Part shown: piece after piece, positions 52,486 through 62,193 of the stretch
Layout of the letters: every line of letters starts with the position of its first letter
Numbering within the stretch: position 1 is the stretch's first letter
Source of the DNA: WLWS01 sp965243105
GTDB taxonomy: Bacteria; Pseudomonadota; Gammaproteobacteria; Eutrophobiales; Eutrophobiaceae
Assembly (NCBI GenBank): GCA_965243105.1
Contig: CBDEUC010000003.1
Location: forward strand, 806,001-870,000
Direction of reading: 5' to 3'
Length of the DNA: 64,000 bases
The notes under the pieces: generated by a model
The model's input: only the letters and a program-made list of their open reading frames with translations
Told to the model about the DNA's origin: nothing
The model's database searches: none
Position numbers and translations under genes: made by a program

Positions 52486-54945
52486 TTAATTTCGTATACG
52501 TTTATTGTCCGGATCGTACATCGGTTTCAAAGAAGCCTCGGCAACATAACGCTCACAGGCAACTTCAATTTCAAACTCCCCATCAAGAATACTGCCGGCA
52601 TCGGCGCCCGCTTCAAGACCGGCTGCGTCAAGATCAACATAGCCAAGACCAATACAGCCACCGAGGGAATGTCCATAGGCACCGGAGGTGATATGCCCGA
52701 CCAGCTTGTCATTTCTCCACACCGGTTCATTGTGATAAAGCAGGGGTTCGGGATCAGTTAACCTGAATTGCAGCAGGCGCCTGCGTACACCCTGCTCTCT
52801 TTGTTCCAACAATGCATCAAGACCGGTAAAGCCGGCTTTCTTGTCAAACTTCACGGTAAAATCGAGACCCGCCTCAAGGGGCGTGTCCTCATCAGTAATG
52901 TCATGACTCCAGTGCCGGTAGGCTTTTTCCATGCGTAGTGAATTCAGTGCATGGTAACCGGCGTGTACAAGGTCAAGGGACTCACCTGCCTCGACGATAA
53001 CATCGTAGACTCCACGCATGAATTCTGTGGGGATATAAAGCTCCCAGCCCAGCTCACCGACAAAGGTAATGCGGGACGCACGTACAATGCCATAGCCCAG
53101 CTCAATTTCCCTGCTGGTGGCAAAGGGAAAGGCCTCGTGGCTCATGTCCGCCGACGTGAGTGATTGCAGCAGTTCACGTGATCGCGGCCCCATGATAGAA
53201 ATGACGCCCATGGAAGAGGTGACATTGGTTAACACGCAGTTAGCCCCGGTCGGCATACTGCTTTTCAGCCAGTAAAAATCCCTCACCTCGGTTTCAGCTG
53301 CAGTAACGATTAGGAATGAATCCTCGGACAGCCGTGTCACGGTGAGATCCGCTTCAATGCCTCCCCTGTTGTTCAGCCACTGGGTGTACACCAGCCTGCC
53401 TGGTGCGACATCCATATCATTGGCAGATACCTGGTTGATGACCTGCAGTGCATCACGACCTTCAAGGCGAAACTTGGCAAAGGAAGACTGATCAAAGAGC
53501 CCAACATTCTCCCGTACACCGATGTGTTCCCGGGCCGAGTGTTCAAACCAGTTCTGACGCCCATAACTGTATTCATAAACCGCTTCGACACCTTGAGGTG
53601 CGTACCAGTTTGCCCGCTCCCAGCCAAAGGCTTCACCAAAACAGGCGCCGCGGCTGGCCAGTCGCTCGTGAAGCGCGGAGGTTCGAACATTTCGCGAGGT
53701 TTCGTACTGCCGGTAGGGCCAGTGCGTGGCATAAAGAAGACCCAGGCTTTCAGTAACACGTTCTCTAAGGTACTTCCTGTTACTTTGAAAAGGCATGTTA
53801 CGCCTGATATCCACGCTCCAGAGATCCATGGGCGGTTCCCCGTCACGCATCCATTCCGCGATGACCTTGCCAACACCCCCGGCCGACTGCAGCCCAATGG
53901 AGTTAAGCCCGGCGGCCACGAAGCAGTTATCCAGCTCAGGCGCTGGTCCAAGGTGATAGCGAACATCGGGGGTGAAGCTTTCAGGGCCGCAGAAAAACTT
54001 TTGAATACCCGCATCCTGCAAGGCCGGGATACGCTCCATGGCATTCGCCAGTATTGGCTCAAAGTGCTCAAAGTCCCCGGCGATTTCATCAAAGCAAAAA
54101 TCATCAGGTATACCATCGATACCCCAGGCTTTCGCACGGGGTTCAAAGGCACCTACCAGCAACTTGCCGGCATCGTACTTGTAATAGGTGCAGGCATCGT
54201 AATCACGCAGCACCGGTAAACCGGGATGCAGCCCTTCCACCGACTCAAACAGTGTGTAGTAATGTTCGCAGGCGTGCAGTGGCAGGTTGACGCCGATGCT
54301 TGCGGCCAGGTCTCGCGACCACATGCCGCCGGCGATAACAACATATTCTGCCTTTATCTGTCCCTGCTCTGTACTGACGCCAGTGACTTTCTCATTGTCA
54401 TGGTTAATCGCTGTAACGAGGGTATTTTGAAATATCTCAACGCCGGCGTTCTTTGCGCCTTTTGCCAGGGCCTGGGTAATATCGACCGCGTTACCATAAC
54501 CATCGGAAGGAATATGAATACCGCCCAGCACGTCCTCGGTATTGCACAGGGAGTGTAGTTCGGAAACTTCCTCGGTGCTGATGACCTTAACTTCAAGACC
54601 AAACACCTTTGCCATTGACGCATTTCGCTTTAGTTCTTCAAAACGCGCTTCGGTGGTAGCAAGGGACATGGATCCACACTGGCGATACCCTGTGGCCTGG
54701 CCGGTCTCCTTCTCAAGCCCATGGTAAAGTTCGCTGGTATAACGCGCCAGCTGCGTCATGTTGATGGACTGGCGCAGCTGGCCTATGAGGCCGGCAGCGT
54801 GCCAGGTCGTTCCACTGGTAAGCTGCTGTCGCTCCAGCAATACCACGTCAGACCAGCCAAGCTTGCCCAGGTGATAGGCAATGGAACAGCCGATGACACC
54901 ACCACCAATGATGACGACGCGGGCCTGTGTGGGAAGTTGTGCCAT
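52486..54945 (-). CDS. Dimethylglycine/sarcosine dehydrogenase-like flavoprotein (2)
   Basis: The 819-residue protein has the same DAO, FAO and GCV_T domains as the other two; the covalent FAD site is in SGTTWHAAG (H49). It is clearly diverged from copies 1 and 3 (LIGQLRQSINMTQLARY), so a different N-methyl substrate is likely. It starts 5 bases after the stop of copy 3 and is the last gene of the minus-strand methyl-transfer block. Confidence 0.9.
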   Translation of the reverse strand: MAQLPTQARVVIIGGGVIGCSIAYHLGKLGWSDVVLLERQQLTSGTTWHAAGLIGQLRQSINMTQLARYTSELYHGLEKETGQATGYRQCGSMSLATTEARFEELKRNASMAKVFGLEVKVISTEEVSELHSLCNTEDVLGGIHIPSDGYGNAVDITQALAKGAKNAGVEIFQNTLVTAINHDNEKVTGVSTEQGQIKAEYVVIAGGMWSRDLAASIGVNLPLHACEHYYTLFESVEGLHPGLPVLRDYDACTYYKYDAGKLLVGAFEPRAKAWGIDGIPDDFCFDEIAGDFEHFEPILANAMERIPALQDAGIQKFFCGPESFTPDVRYHLGPAPELDNCFVAAGLNSIGLQSAGGVGKVIAEWMRDGEPPMDLWSVDIRRNMPFQSNRKYLRERVTESLGLLYATHWPYRQYETSRNVRTSALHERLASRGACFGEAFGWERANWYAPQGVEAVYEYSYGRQNWFEHSAREHIGVRENVGLFDQSSFAKFRLEGRDALQVINQVSANDMDVAPGRLVYTQWLNNRGGIEADLTVTRLSEDSFLIVTAAETEVRDFYWLKSSMPTGANCVLTNVTSSMGVISIMGPRSRELLQSLTSADMSHEAFPFATSREIELGYGIVRASRITFVGELGWELYIPTEFMRGVYDVIVEAGESLDLVHAGYHALNSLRMEKAYRHWSHDITDEDTPLEAGLDFTVKFDKKAGFTGLDALLEQREQGVRRRLLQFRLTDPEPLLYHNEPVWRNDKLVGHITSGAYGHSLGGCIGLGYVDLDAAGLEAGADAGSILDGEFEIEVACERYVAEASLKPMYDPDNKRIRN

Positions 54946-54950
54946 CAGCG

Positions 54951-57422
54951 TCAGGCTCTCAGGCGAGCATTCTCCGGATCGTATGCGGGTTCCCTGGTCA
55001 CGGTGGCCTTGATACGTTCACCAAGTAAACCCAGCTCCAGCACGCTACCCTCAGCGGCGTAGCGCGGTTCCACGTAGCCAAAGCCCAGGCTCTTTTGAAC
55101 TGCATGACCAAAAGCGCCGGAGGTGGTCACACCAATACAGTTCTCGCCGTCAAAAATAGGTTCACCACCCCGCACATCGGAATCCCTCGCATCGACTTCG
55201 TAATAGATCAACTGGAAGCGGCTGTCTTTATCCTGTGCAAGCAGAGTTGCCTCGCGCCCGCTAAAATCCTCTCTCTCCAGTTTCAGGAAGCGCTCCATGT
55301 CTGCTTCAAGCATGTTGACCTCGTTGGTGAGTTCCGAGCCCCAGGCTCGATAGGCCTTTTCCATGCGCAGGCTGTTCACCGCGTAAAGACCAAAATTAGC
55401 AATGCCGCTGTCTTTACCGGCCTGCATAAGCGCATCGTAAAGTAACTCCATGTGTTCCATTGCCGGGTGCAGTTCCCAGCCGAGTTCACCCACATAATTG
55501 ACGCGCAACGCGCGAACAGGAACACCGGCGATTTCAATCTCGCGGCCCGTGAGCCAGGGAAAGCTGCTGCTACCCAGGTCCACGTCGGTTAGCTGAGCCA
55601 GCACGTCGCGTGAATGCGGGCCAGCCAGGACCAGCACACCTCTTTCGTCAGTGACATTTTTCACGTCCACGCTTTCACCGTCATTTACTGACTGCTGCAG
55701 GTGGTCCAGGTCACGCAACTCGGCGCCGGCGGCGGACAGCACGTAGAAGTGATCGCTGGCAAGCCTTGTGACCGTGACTTCGCCGGCAATTCTGCCATTA
55801 CTGGAGAGAATATGTGCGAGCACAATGCCATTGTCGCGTGTCGGCATACGGTTGGCACACAATCTGTTCAGGAATTTTTCCGCATCACTTCCACTTACAT
55901 CAAATTTCGCAAAACCGCTCAGGTCCAGCAAACCGACCCGTTCGCGTACTGCCAGGCATTCATCTCTCACCACTTCAAATATGTTATTGCGGCGAAAGCT
56001 GTATTCTTCTTCACGCCCGTCGGTTGAAAACCATTTTGGTCTCTCCCAGCCAAAGGTCTGTGTAAAAACACAGCCCTGGTCCTTCAGCTTTTGATACAGC
56101 GGACTGGTACGAAGCGTGCGGGCCTCGTCCAGTTCTTCTCCCGGTAGCGCGGTAAAGTAGGTGCGGGAATAGTCTTCAAAACCCTTGGCATCCATGTAGG
56201 CGTCATCTGCATAGATGCCAAAGCGGCGGGGGTCAAGGCCTGTCATGTTGATTTCAGAGTCACCGTGCAGCATCCACTGCGCCAGGTACTTGCCACACCC
56301 TGCTCCCTGGGCAATGCCAAAAGATGAGCCACAGCAAAGCCAGAAATTATTGAGCCCGGCAACGGGGCCAAGTAGAGGTGCACCATCCGCCGAGTGCGGT
56401 ATAGCGCCATTCACAATTTGCTTGATGCCCGCTTCCTCGAGGATGGGAATGCGACCCAGCGCGCGCTCCAGCCACGGCATCAGGCGATCGAGGTTTTCAC
56501 TGAAAAGTTCACTGTCTGATTCCCACTCCGGGTAACCCCGCGGTGCCCAGGCCTTGGCCATGTTCACCTGTTCATAAATACCAATCAGCCCGGATTTTTG
56601 TTCCTGTCGTATATAGGAAGATGACCAGGGGTCACGCATCACCGGTATCTCTGTATCACGCTCCACAAACTCCGGGACTTCGCCGGTCACGAGATAATGA
56701 TGCTCGATATTATTGATAGGCAGGTCAAAACCGACCATCTTCGCCACTTCCCTGGCAAAACAACCGGCGGCATTAACCACGGTCTCAGCCACAACCGTGC
56801 CTTTTTCTGTATCCACCTGCCACTCACCTGAAGGCAGTAACTTGATACCAGTAACGCGGTTGTGCCTTACAATTTGCGCACCCATGTTCCTCGCACCCCT
56901 TGCCATGGCATTGGTCAATCCCGATGGGTCAGCATGCCCGTCATCCATCGTCCATGCACCCGCCAGTACCCCGGTGGTGTCATAGAAAGGATTAATTTGC
57001 CTTATTTCATCAGGACCAATGATCTCCATGCGAAAACCGATGTTTTCACTGATGCCTTTCATGTACTGGAACCAGTCAAGGTCATCCTGGGTCAGGGCGA
57101 GTCGAATACCACCCGAGGCATGCCAGCTGACGTATTGCCCGGTAAGCTCCTCCAGCCTCGGATACAGTTGATTACTGTAGGCATGTATCTGGGCGAGCGT
57201 GTAGCTTCCCACCAGGCTTGGACATTGCCCGGCTGCATGCCAGGTAGAGCCTGAGGTGAGTTCGCCTTTCTCAATAAGTATGACGTCCTTGCAGCCCTCT
57301 TCGGCGAGATGGTACAGCAGTGCAACACCCATGATGCCGCCACCAACGATGACAATTTGTGAATGACTGTTTATGGCTACCTGCCTCGTGTTAACGATGA
57401 ACAAGGGTGATACGCCGGTCAA
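54951..57422 (-). CDS. Dimethylglycine/sarcosine dehydrogenase-like flavoprotein (3)
   Basis: The 823-residue protein has an FAD domain (IVIVGGGIMGVALLYHL), covalent FAD H62 in STWHAAG, and C-terminal folate domains. The start is TTG 57422, overlapping the RACo stop in a TTGA arrangement; the first in-frame ATG lies in the Rossmann fold, so it cannot be the start. It lies directly downstream of RACo, tying demethylating dehydrogenases to the corrinoid genes. Confidence 0.88.
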   Translation of the reverse strand: MTGVSPLFIVNTRQVAINSHSQIVIVGGGIMGVALLYHLAEEGCKDVILIEKGELTSGSTWHAAGQCPSLVGSYTLAQIHAYSNQLYPRLEELTGQYVSWHASGGIRLALTQDDLDWFQYMKGISENIGFRMEIIGPDEIRQINPFYDTTGVLAGAWTMDDGHADPSGLTNAMARGARNMGAQIVRHNRVTGIKLLPSGEWQVDTEKGTVVAETVVNAAGCFAREVAKMVGFDLPINNIEHHYLVTGEVPEFVERDTEIPVMRDPWSSSYIRQEQKSGLIGIYEQVNMAKAWAPRGYPEWESDSELFSENLDRLMPWLERALGRIPILEEAGIKQIVNGAIPHSADGAPLLGPVAGLNNFWLCCGSSFGIAQGAGCGKYLAQWMLHGDSEINMTGLDPRRFGIYADDAYMDAKGFEDYSRTYFTALPGEELDEARTLRTSPLYQKLKDQGCVFTQTFGWERPKWFSTDGREEEYSFRRNNIFEVVRDECLAVRERVGLLDLSGFAKFDVSGSDAEKFLNRLCANRMPTRDNGIVLAHILSSNGRIAGEVTVTRLASDHFYVLSAAGAELRDLDHLQQSVNDGESVDVKNVTDERGVLVLAGPHSRDVLAQLTDVDLGSSSFPWLTGREIEIAGVPVRALRVNYVGELGWELHPAMEHMELLYDALMQAGKDSGIANFGLYAVNSLRMEKAYRAWGSELTNEVNMLEADMERFLKLEREDFSGREATLLAQDKDSRFQLIYYEVDARDSDVRGGEPIFDGENCIGVTTSGAFGHAVQKSLGFGYVEPRYAAEGSVLELGLLGERIKATVTREPAYDPENARLRA

Positions 57423-59425
57423 GCCCTTCTTCGTCTTCGCTTTGTCTTTTCAACCGGGGCTGCGGAAGTCGGCGCTGGCCTGTCCACGACACTGAACAGG
57501 CTTGAAAACGGGTCCGTGTTATGGGGAATTGCCATGGCATCAACAAAATACGCCTGGAAATCCGTTTCCACCGCCGTTTCGATTTTTTCTATGTCCCTGA
57601 CCACCGTTTCAATTTCATCCCGGGCCTGCACGTTAAGCAGGGCGATTCTTGCTCCTGTTCCCGCGGCGTTTCCGGCTGAGCTCACATGCTCAAGGTCGCA
57701 GTCCGGGATCAGACCCAGCACCATGGCATATTTCACGTCGATATGGCTTCCAAATGCTCCCGCCAGTCGAATGGAATCTACGTGATCGATAGACATCTTG
57801 TCCATGAGCAATTTTACCCCGGCGTAGAGAGCTGCCTTGGCAAGCTGGATTTGCCGAACATCATTCTGGGTAATGATGATGTCGACGCCCTCATTGTATA
57901 GGGAGTAAGACCAGGTGCGACCGTCTTCGATAATGCGGTCGCTTTGCTTGCCCGAAGGAGTGGCAATAATGCCGTCACTGCTGAGAATGCCGGCCAGGTA
58001 CATTTCAGCAATAGCCTCGATAATGCCGGAACCGCATATTCCGCTTACACCGGTTCCTTCAATCTCTTCAGCAAAACCTTCCTCGTCGGACCACAGGTCT
58101 GAACCAATGACCTTGAAGCGTGCTTCCAGTGTTTGCGGATCGATGCGCACACGCTCAATGGCGCCAGGTGCTGCCCTTTGTCCGCAGCTGATTTGCGCAC
58201 CCTCAAAAGCCGGGCCCGTTGGGCTGGAACAGGCAAGCAGGCGATCCCGGTTACCCAGGACTATCTCGGCATTTGTTCCGACATCAATAAGCAGCGTGTT
58301 GCCGTCGTGTTCGTGGGGCTGCTCGGACAGGATCACCCCGGCAGTATCTGCGCCCACGTGACCGGCGATACAGGGCAGGACGTACACCTTTGCACCGGGG
58401 TTAATATAGATGTCCAGCTGTAGCGCGGGCAGGGTCAGGGCTTCATCGGTGGCCAGTGCAAAAGGCGCTCCCCCCAGTTCGATGGGACTGATACCAAGCA
58501 GCAGGTGATGCATGATGGGGTTACCCACGATGGAAAGCTCCAGCACATCCTGTGCATCAATATTATTCTCGGCACCAGTAGACGCCACCAGTTCACTGAT
58601 GCCTTCCCGCACCAGCGCGGTCATTGCCTCGGAACCTTCTGGGTGCATCATGACGTAGGAGACGCGGCTCATGAGATCCTCGCCAAAGCGGATCTGCGGG
58701 TTCATCATGCCACCCGAGCCAAGCACTTCGCCACTGACAAGGTTGCACAGGTGCACGGCGATGGTGGTTGAACCTATATCGATTGCGGCACCATAGGCTG
58801 CATCCCGGTATCCCGGCCAGATGGCGATGATTTCCTTGCGCCGGTACACCGCCACGGTGACTGACCAGTTCCCTTCTCGTAGTGCGGCCTGGATACTACC
58901 CAGTAGTCGCCGGTCAAACTCCAGGTCGCTCAGCTGCCACTCGTTTTCAAGGGCCATTTTAAGACGCTGCAGATCACCCAGGGCATCAAGCATGTCGGCT
59001 TCCTGTACCTCCACGTAGTACAGGTGTATCGCGGTATCAAGCACGATGTCACGATACTCGGCTTCCTTTCGAACAAGCTGGCGATGTACCTGGCTTTCAG
59101 CGGGCACATCGATGATGAGGTCACCCTTGATTTCCGTATGACAGCCAAGACGGCGGCCGGGCTTAAGTGCTTTTCTTTTTTCCGAGTAACGTTTCTCCGC
59201 CTCGCTCAGGGAGCTCATGTTTTCAAGGCTGGAGACGATACCGTGCTTGGGAAAATCACCTTCGCTGCAGGTGACCTGGCAGCGGCCACAAATTCCGCGC
59301 CCACCACATACCGAGTCGAGATCGACACCGAGGCTTCGAGCCGCCTGCAGGATCGAGGTTCCAACCGGGAAGTGCCCTCTTCGCCCTGAGGGCGTAAAAA
59401 CAACCTTTGCCTCGTCGGATTTCAA
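57419..59425 (-). CDS. RACo-type reductive activator of corrinoid protein (ASKHA ATPase, [2Fe-2S])
   Basis: The 668-residue protein has an N-terminal [2Fe-2S] domain with C40, C46, C49 and C95 (CGGRGICGRC, LGCHTEI), a linker, and an ASKHA nucleotide-binding fold (YGAAIDIGSTTIAVHL, LIDVGTNAEIVLG, SGICGSGIIEAIAEM, RLAGAFGSHIDV). This matches RACo/RamA-like activators that restore Co(I) in corrinoid proteins using ATP. The C-terminus ends KTKRRRRRA, like the MtrH-type protein next door. Start at 59425; the 45-base gap to the methyltransferase gene has no other element. Confidence 0.9.
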   Translation of the reverse strand: MKSDEAKVVFTPSGRRGHFPVGTSILQAARSLGVDLDSVCGGRGICGRCQVTCSEGDFPKHGIVSSLENMSSLSEAEKRYSEKRKALKPGRRLGCHTEIKGDLIIDVPAESQVHRQLVRKEAEYRDIVLDTAIHLYYVEVQEADMLDALGDLQRLKMALENEWQLSDLEFDRRLLGSIQAALREGNWSVTVAVYRRKEIIAIWPGYRDAAYGAAIDIGSTTIAVHLCNLVSGEVLGSGGMMNPQIRFGEDLMSRVSYVMMHPEGSEAMTALVREGISELVASTGAENNIDAQDVLELSIVGNPIMHHLLLGISPIELGGAPFALATDEALTLPALQLDIYINPGAKVYVLPCIAGHVGADTAGVILSEQPHEHDGNTLLIDVGTNAEIVLGNRDRLLACSSPTGPAFEGAQISCGQRAAPGAIERVRIDPQTLEARFKVIGSDLWSDEEGFAEEIEGTGVSGICGSGIIEAIAEMYLAGILSSDGIIATPSGKQSDRIIEDGRTWSYSLYNEGVDIIITQNDVRQIQLAKAALYAGVKLLMDKMSIDHVDSIRLAGAFGSHIDVKYAMVLGLIPDCDLEHVSSAGNAAGTGARIALLNVQARDEIETVVRDIEKIETAVETDFQAYFVDAMAIPHNTDPFSSLFSVVDRPAPTSAAPVEKTKRRRRRA

Positions 59426-59470
59426 AGTTGCTTGCTCCCGGGTATCCCGTCAGTTCAACGAAGGCGAAAC

Positions 59471-60373
59471 TCAGGCACGGCGACGACGGCGGGCCCTGCC
59501 ACCGCGAGCGCTCTCGACACCCTCGGCCTGGGGTTCACGAAACTTGCTTATCCAGTTTGCACAATCGGGGTCGTGTCCCATCATCACATCGGCACCCATC
59601 ACGGCCTGGACGACTTCTTCATGCATCGGGTTGGTAATCGCGGAAGTCATGCCTGAAGCGATAGCCATGTTAAGAAATGCGCTGTTGATACCATTTCGAT
59701 TTGGCAAGCCAAAGCTGACGTTGGACGCGCCACAGGTTGTGTTTACCTTGAGCTCCTCGCGCAGGCGTCGCACGATATGCATCACCTGCTTGCCAGCCGA
59801 GTTTATGGCACCGATGGGCATCACCAGTGGATCAACCACCACGTCACTATGAGGAATACCAAAGTCGGCTGCCCTTTCCACGATTTTTTTAGCCACCTCA
59901 AATCGTACATCAGGGTCTTCAGAAATTCCCGTTTCATCGTTTGAAATCGCTACAACCGCAGCACCATGTTTGGCCACCAGCGGTAGTACAGTTTCAAGGC
60001 GATCTTCCTCGCCGGTCACAGAGTTTACCAGCGCCTTGCCCTGGTATACCGCGAGACCGGATTCCAGTGCGGCAACAATGGACGAGTCAATTGACAGGGG
60101 CACATCGGTGATAGACTGCACCAGCTTTACCGATTCCGCCAGGATGGCGGGTTCATCTGCCAGGGGTATGCCCGCATTAACATCAAGCATGTGGGCACCA
60201 GCCGCAACCTGTGCCAGCGCATCCGACTCAACGCGAGAATAGTCCCCGTTTTTCATTTCTTCGGCGAGGATCTTTCGCCCGGTTGGATTAATACGCTCGC
60301 CAATGATGACAAAGGGCCTGTCAAAACCGATGACAACTTCTTTCGTGGCCGAGCTGATTACTGTGTCTGTCAT
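59471..60373 (-). CDS. Methyltetrahydrofolate:corrinoid methyltransferase (DHPS-like, AcsE/MtrH type)
   Basis: The 300-residue TIM-barrel protein (VIIGERINPTGRKILAEEM, MLDVNAGIPLADEPAI, SIDSSIVAALESGLAVY, NCVTG-like NSVTGEEDRL, GASNVSFGLPNRNGINSAFL) is a pterin-binding methyltransferase of the AcsE/MetH-pterin type. Here it likely moves methyl from the corrinoid protein to tetrahydrofolate. It ends RARRRRRA. It is between RACo and metF. Confidence 0.9.
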   Translation of the reverse strand: MTDTVISSATKEVVIGFDRPFVIIGERINPTGRKILAEEMKNGDYSRVESDALAQVAAGAHMLDVNAGIPLADEPAILAESVKLVQSITDVPLSIDSSIVAALESGLAVYQGKALVNSVTGEEDRLETVLPLVAKHGAAVVAISNDETGISEDPDVRFEVAKKIVERAADFGIPHSDVVVDPLVMPIGAINSAGKQVMHIVRRLREELKVNTTCGASNVSFGLPNRNGINSAFLNMAIASGMTSAITNPMHEEVVQAVMGADVMMGHDPDCANWISKFREPQAEGVESARGGRARRRRRA

Positions 60374-60402
60374 TTCAAATTCTCCAATATTTTCCTAAAG
60401 CT

Positions 60403-61404
60403 TTACTCAGACCCGTTGGCGATTGCAGGATGCCATGGCATACGACCAGCCAGTACACCGGATCCCTCGACTATTTCGGGAACACGATGCTCCTGGCGAT
60501 AGGCCATTATGTGTACACCACTCACACCTTCTACTTCTCGTAACTGCTGAATGTTTTCGATACAAATTTTCACACCTTCCCGGGCCTGGTCTTCCGCACC
60601 ACTGAGCCTGTCGATGATTGAATCTGGTATATGGATCCCGGGAACATTTTTCCTGATCCACTCGGCAGACCTTGCCGAGGCAAGCGGACCTGTTCCTGCA
60701 ATAATGAAAGCCTTTTCGTGCAAGCCCATGTCTCTAACCTGCTTCATATAGTCCTGGAATATATCCATGTCGAAGCAGTACTGGGTTTGAATAAACTGCG
60801 CTCCCGCCTCTATTTTCTTTGCCAGCCTCAGTGGCCGGTAATCCAGTGGCGGAGCAAATGGGTTTGCCGCTGCGCCGAGAAATACCTCGGGTGGCGTGGT
60901 AATTTTTCTACCGCTGAGAAATTGTTTCTCATCGCGCATGCTGCGAACGGTCTGTAGCAGGGACATGGAATCAAGATCAAATACGGGCTTTGCCCCGGGA
61001 TGATCACCCGCCTGTACCCCGTCGCCGGTGAGGCAAAGAATGTTCGCCACACCCATTGCTGCGCCGCCCAGTACGTCGCCCTGTATGGCGATACGATTCT
61101 TGTCGCGGCAGGACACCTGCATCACCATGGCATAACCCAGGCGCGTCAACAGCGAACACATGCCGACACTGGACATGTGGCAGTTTGCCCCTGAGCCATC
61201 GGTGGCGTTCATGGCATCAACATAGCCATCAAAAATTCGAGCACGCTCGTAAACCTCGTGGGGATCGGCCGAGTCAGGCGGTGCTATCTCGGCAGTCACT
61301 GCAAACAACCCGGCACGTAATACACGCTCCAGCCGACCCGGTGATACATGCCCGGGCAGGATTGGCAGTCTTTCGCCCGCTATTGGTTCGTCTTCAAAAA
61401 GCAT
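60403..61404 (-). CDS. metF: Methylenetetrahydrofolate reductase (MetF)
   Basis: The 333-residue TIM-barrel flavoprotein has VTAEIAPPDSADP, HMSSVGMCSLL and QVSCRDKNR, LCLTGDG, and GAQFIQTQYCFD, all MTHFR signatures. In a methyl-oxidising pathway it would run toward methylene-tetrahydrofolate. It overlaps the MTHFR_C gene by one base and is followed by the AcsE/MtrH-type gene. Confidence 0.92.
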   Translation of the reverse strand: MLFEDEPIAGERLPILPGHVSPGRLERVLRAGLFAVTAEIAPPDSADPHEVYERARIFDGYVDAMNATDGSGANCHMSSVGMCSLLTRLGYAMVMQVSCRDKNRIAIQGDVLGGAAMGVANILCLTGDGVQAGDHPGAKPVFDLDSMSLLQTVRSMRDEKQFLSGRKITTPPEVFLGAAANPFAPPLDYRPLRLAKKIEAGAQFIQTQYCFDMDIFQDYMKQVRDMGLHEKAFIIAGTGPLASARSAEWIRKNVPGIHIPDSIIDRLSGAEDQAREGVKICIENIQQLREVEGVSGVHIMAYRQEHRVPEIVEGSGVLAGRMPWHPAIANGSE

Positions 61405-61883
61405 TATCGATTCAGCAGTTCAGCAGGTTCGTCGTAATGCTTCTTCCTGCGCACTTCGCGCAGCCAGGCGGAGGTGCCTTCAAGCCGTCGGTCCAGCGGT
61501 GCTTTCACTACCTGGATTTTTTCTACTCCGCCCCTGATTTTCTGGCTTCCCTTCCAGGCCTGTACCCACACGCAGGGCATGCCAGGCTCAATCTCGCAAT
61601 TCCCGTTCATGCGGACGCCTCCACAGGGGCCGTTACGCAGGGACTTGGGGCAATTCATCGGGCACGACAGGCCTGATCCGCCAAGTTCGCACTGGCCACA
61701 GGAACGGGATTCAAACAGGGTTGCCTTCACCGGCTTTTCTACTGCCATCACCACTGCATCAACACGGGCATAGCCAATACGCTTGAACAGGGGATGTAAA
61801 AGAGACAGGCAAAACTCGAGGGCGTGGTAGACACGTTCCAACCACCCAGCATTACGTACTGACCAGAGGCGACGCTTGTACAT
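61404..61883 (-). CDS. MetV-like MTHFR_C domain protein (Cys-rich)
   Basis: The 159-residue protein has the cysteine pattern CGQCELGGSGLSCPMNCPKSLRNGPCGGV then NGNCE and PC, the PF12225 MTHFR_C domain. In acetogens this zinc/iron-binding MetV partners MetF and allows ferredoxin- or NADH-linked methyl-THF oxidation or reduction. Its end touches metF, so a MetF/MetV complex is likely. A free-standing MetV in an aerobe is notable. Confidence 0.9.
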   Translation of the reverse strand: MYKRRLWSVRNAGWLERVYHALEFCLSLLHPLFKRIGYARVDAVVMAVEKPVKATLFESRSCGQCELGGSGLSCPMNCPKSLRNGPCGGVRMNGNCEIEPGMPCVWVQAWKGSQKIRGGVEKIQVVKAPLDRRLEGTSAWLREVRRKKHYDEPAELLNR

Positions 61884-61886
61884 GGC

Positions 61887-62186
61887 CTAACTCTGCCCGT
61901 GGTTTCGAATCAGCTCTTTGAGCTGTTCGTCGGAAATACCTTGCTCCAGGGCCGTGGCTTCGCGCAGGGCAATCTCGTTCAAGTCGCCATCGTCTTCACA
62001 GGGCAAACTGACCCTTCGCCATTCTTCCAGGTAGGCTTCGCTACCGCCTTTCCCGGCACGCATGGCAGCGCGATCTATGGCGTCCTGGAAACGATGGCTC
62101 AACTGTGCCTTGCCTTTCTTACGGCCACGCTTGACGATCACCTGGGAAGGAATGTCGCGCCAGTAAACGAGGATCTTGCTGGTCAT
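61887..62186 (-). CDS. PF13769-type (Virulence_fact) small protein
   Basis: The 99-residue protein (KILVYWRDIPSQVIVKRGRKKGKAQLSHRFQDAIDRAAMRAG) matches the PF13769 family, named by an old annotation but without known function. It sits between DUF1638 and MetV, 3 and 7 bases from its neighbours, in the methyl-transfer operon. I infer a small accessory to the corrinoid pathway. It is too small and basic to be an enzyme on its face. Confidence 0.8.
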   Translation of the reverse strand: MTSKILVYWRDIPSQVIVKRGRKKGKAQLSHRFQDAIDRAAMRAGKGGSEAYLEEWRRVSLPCEDDGDLNEIALREATALEQGISDEQLKELIRNHGQS

Positions 62187-62193
62187 AATCGGC

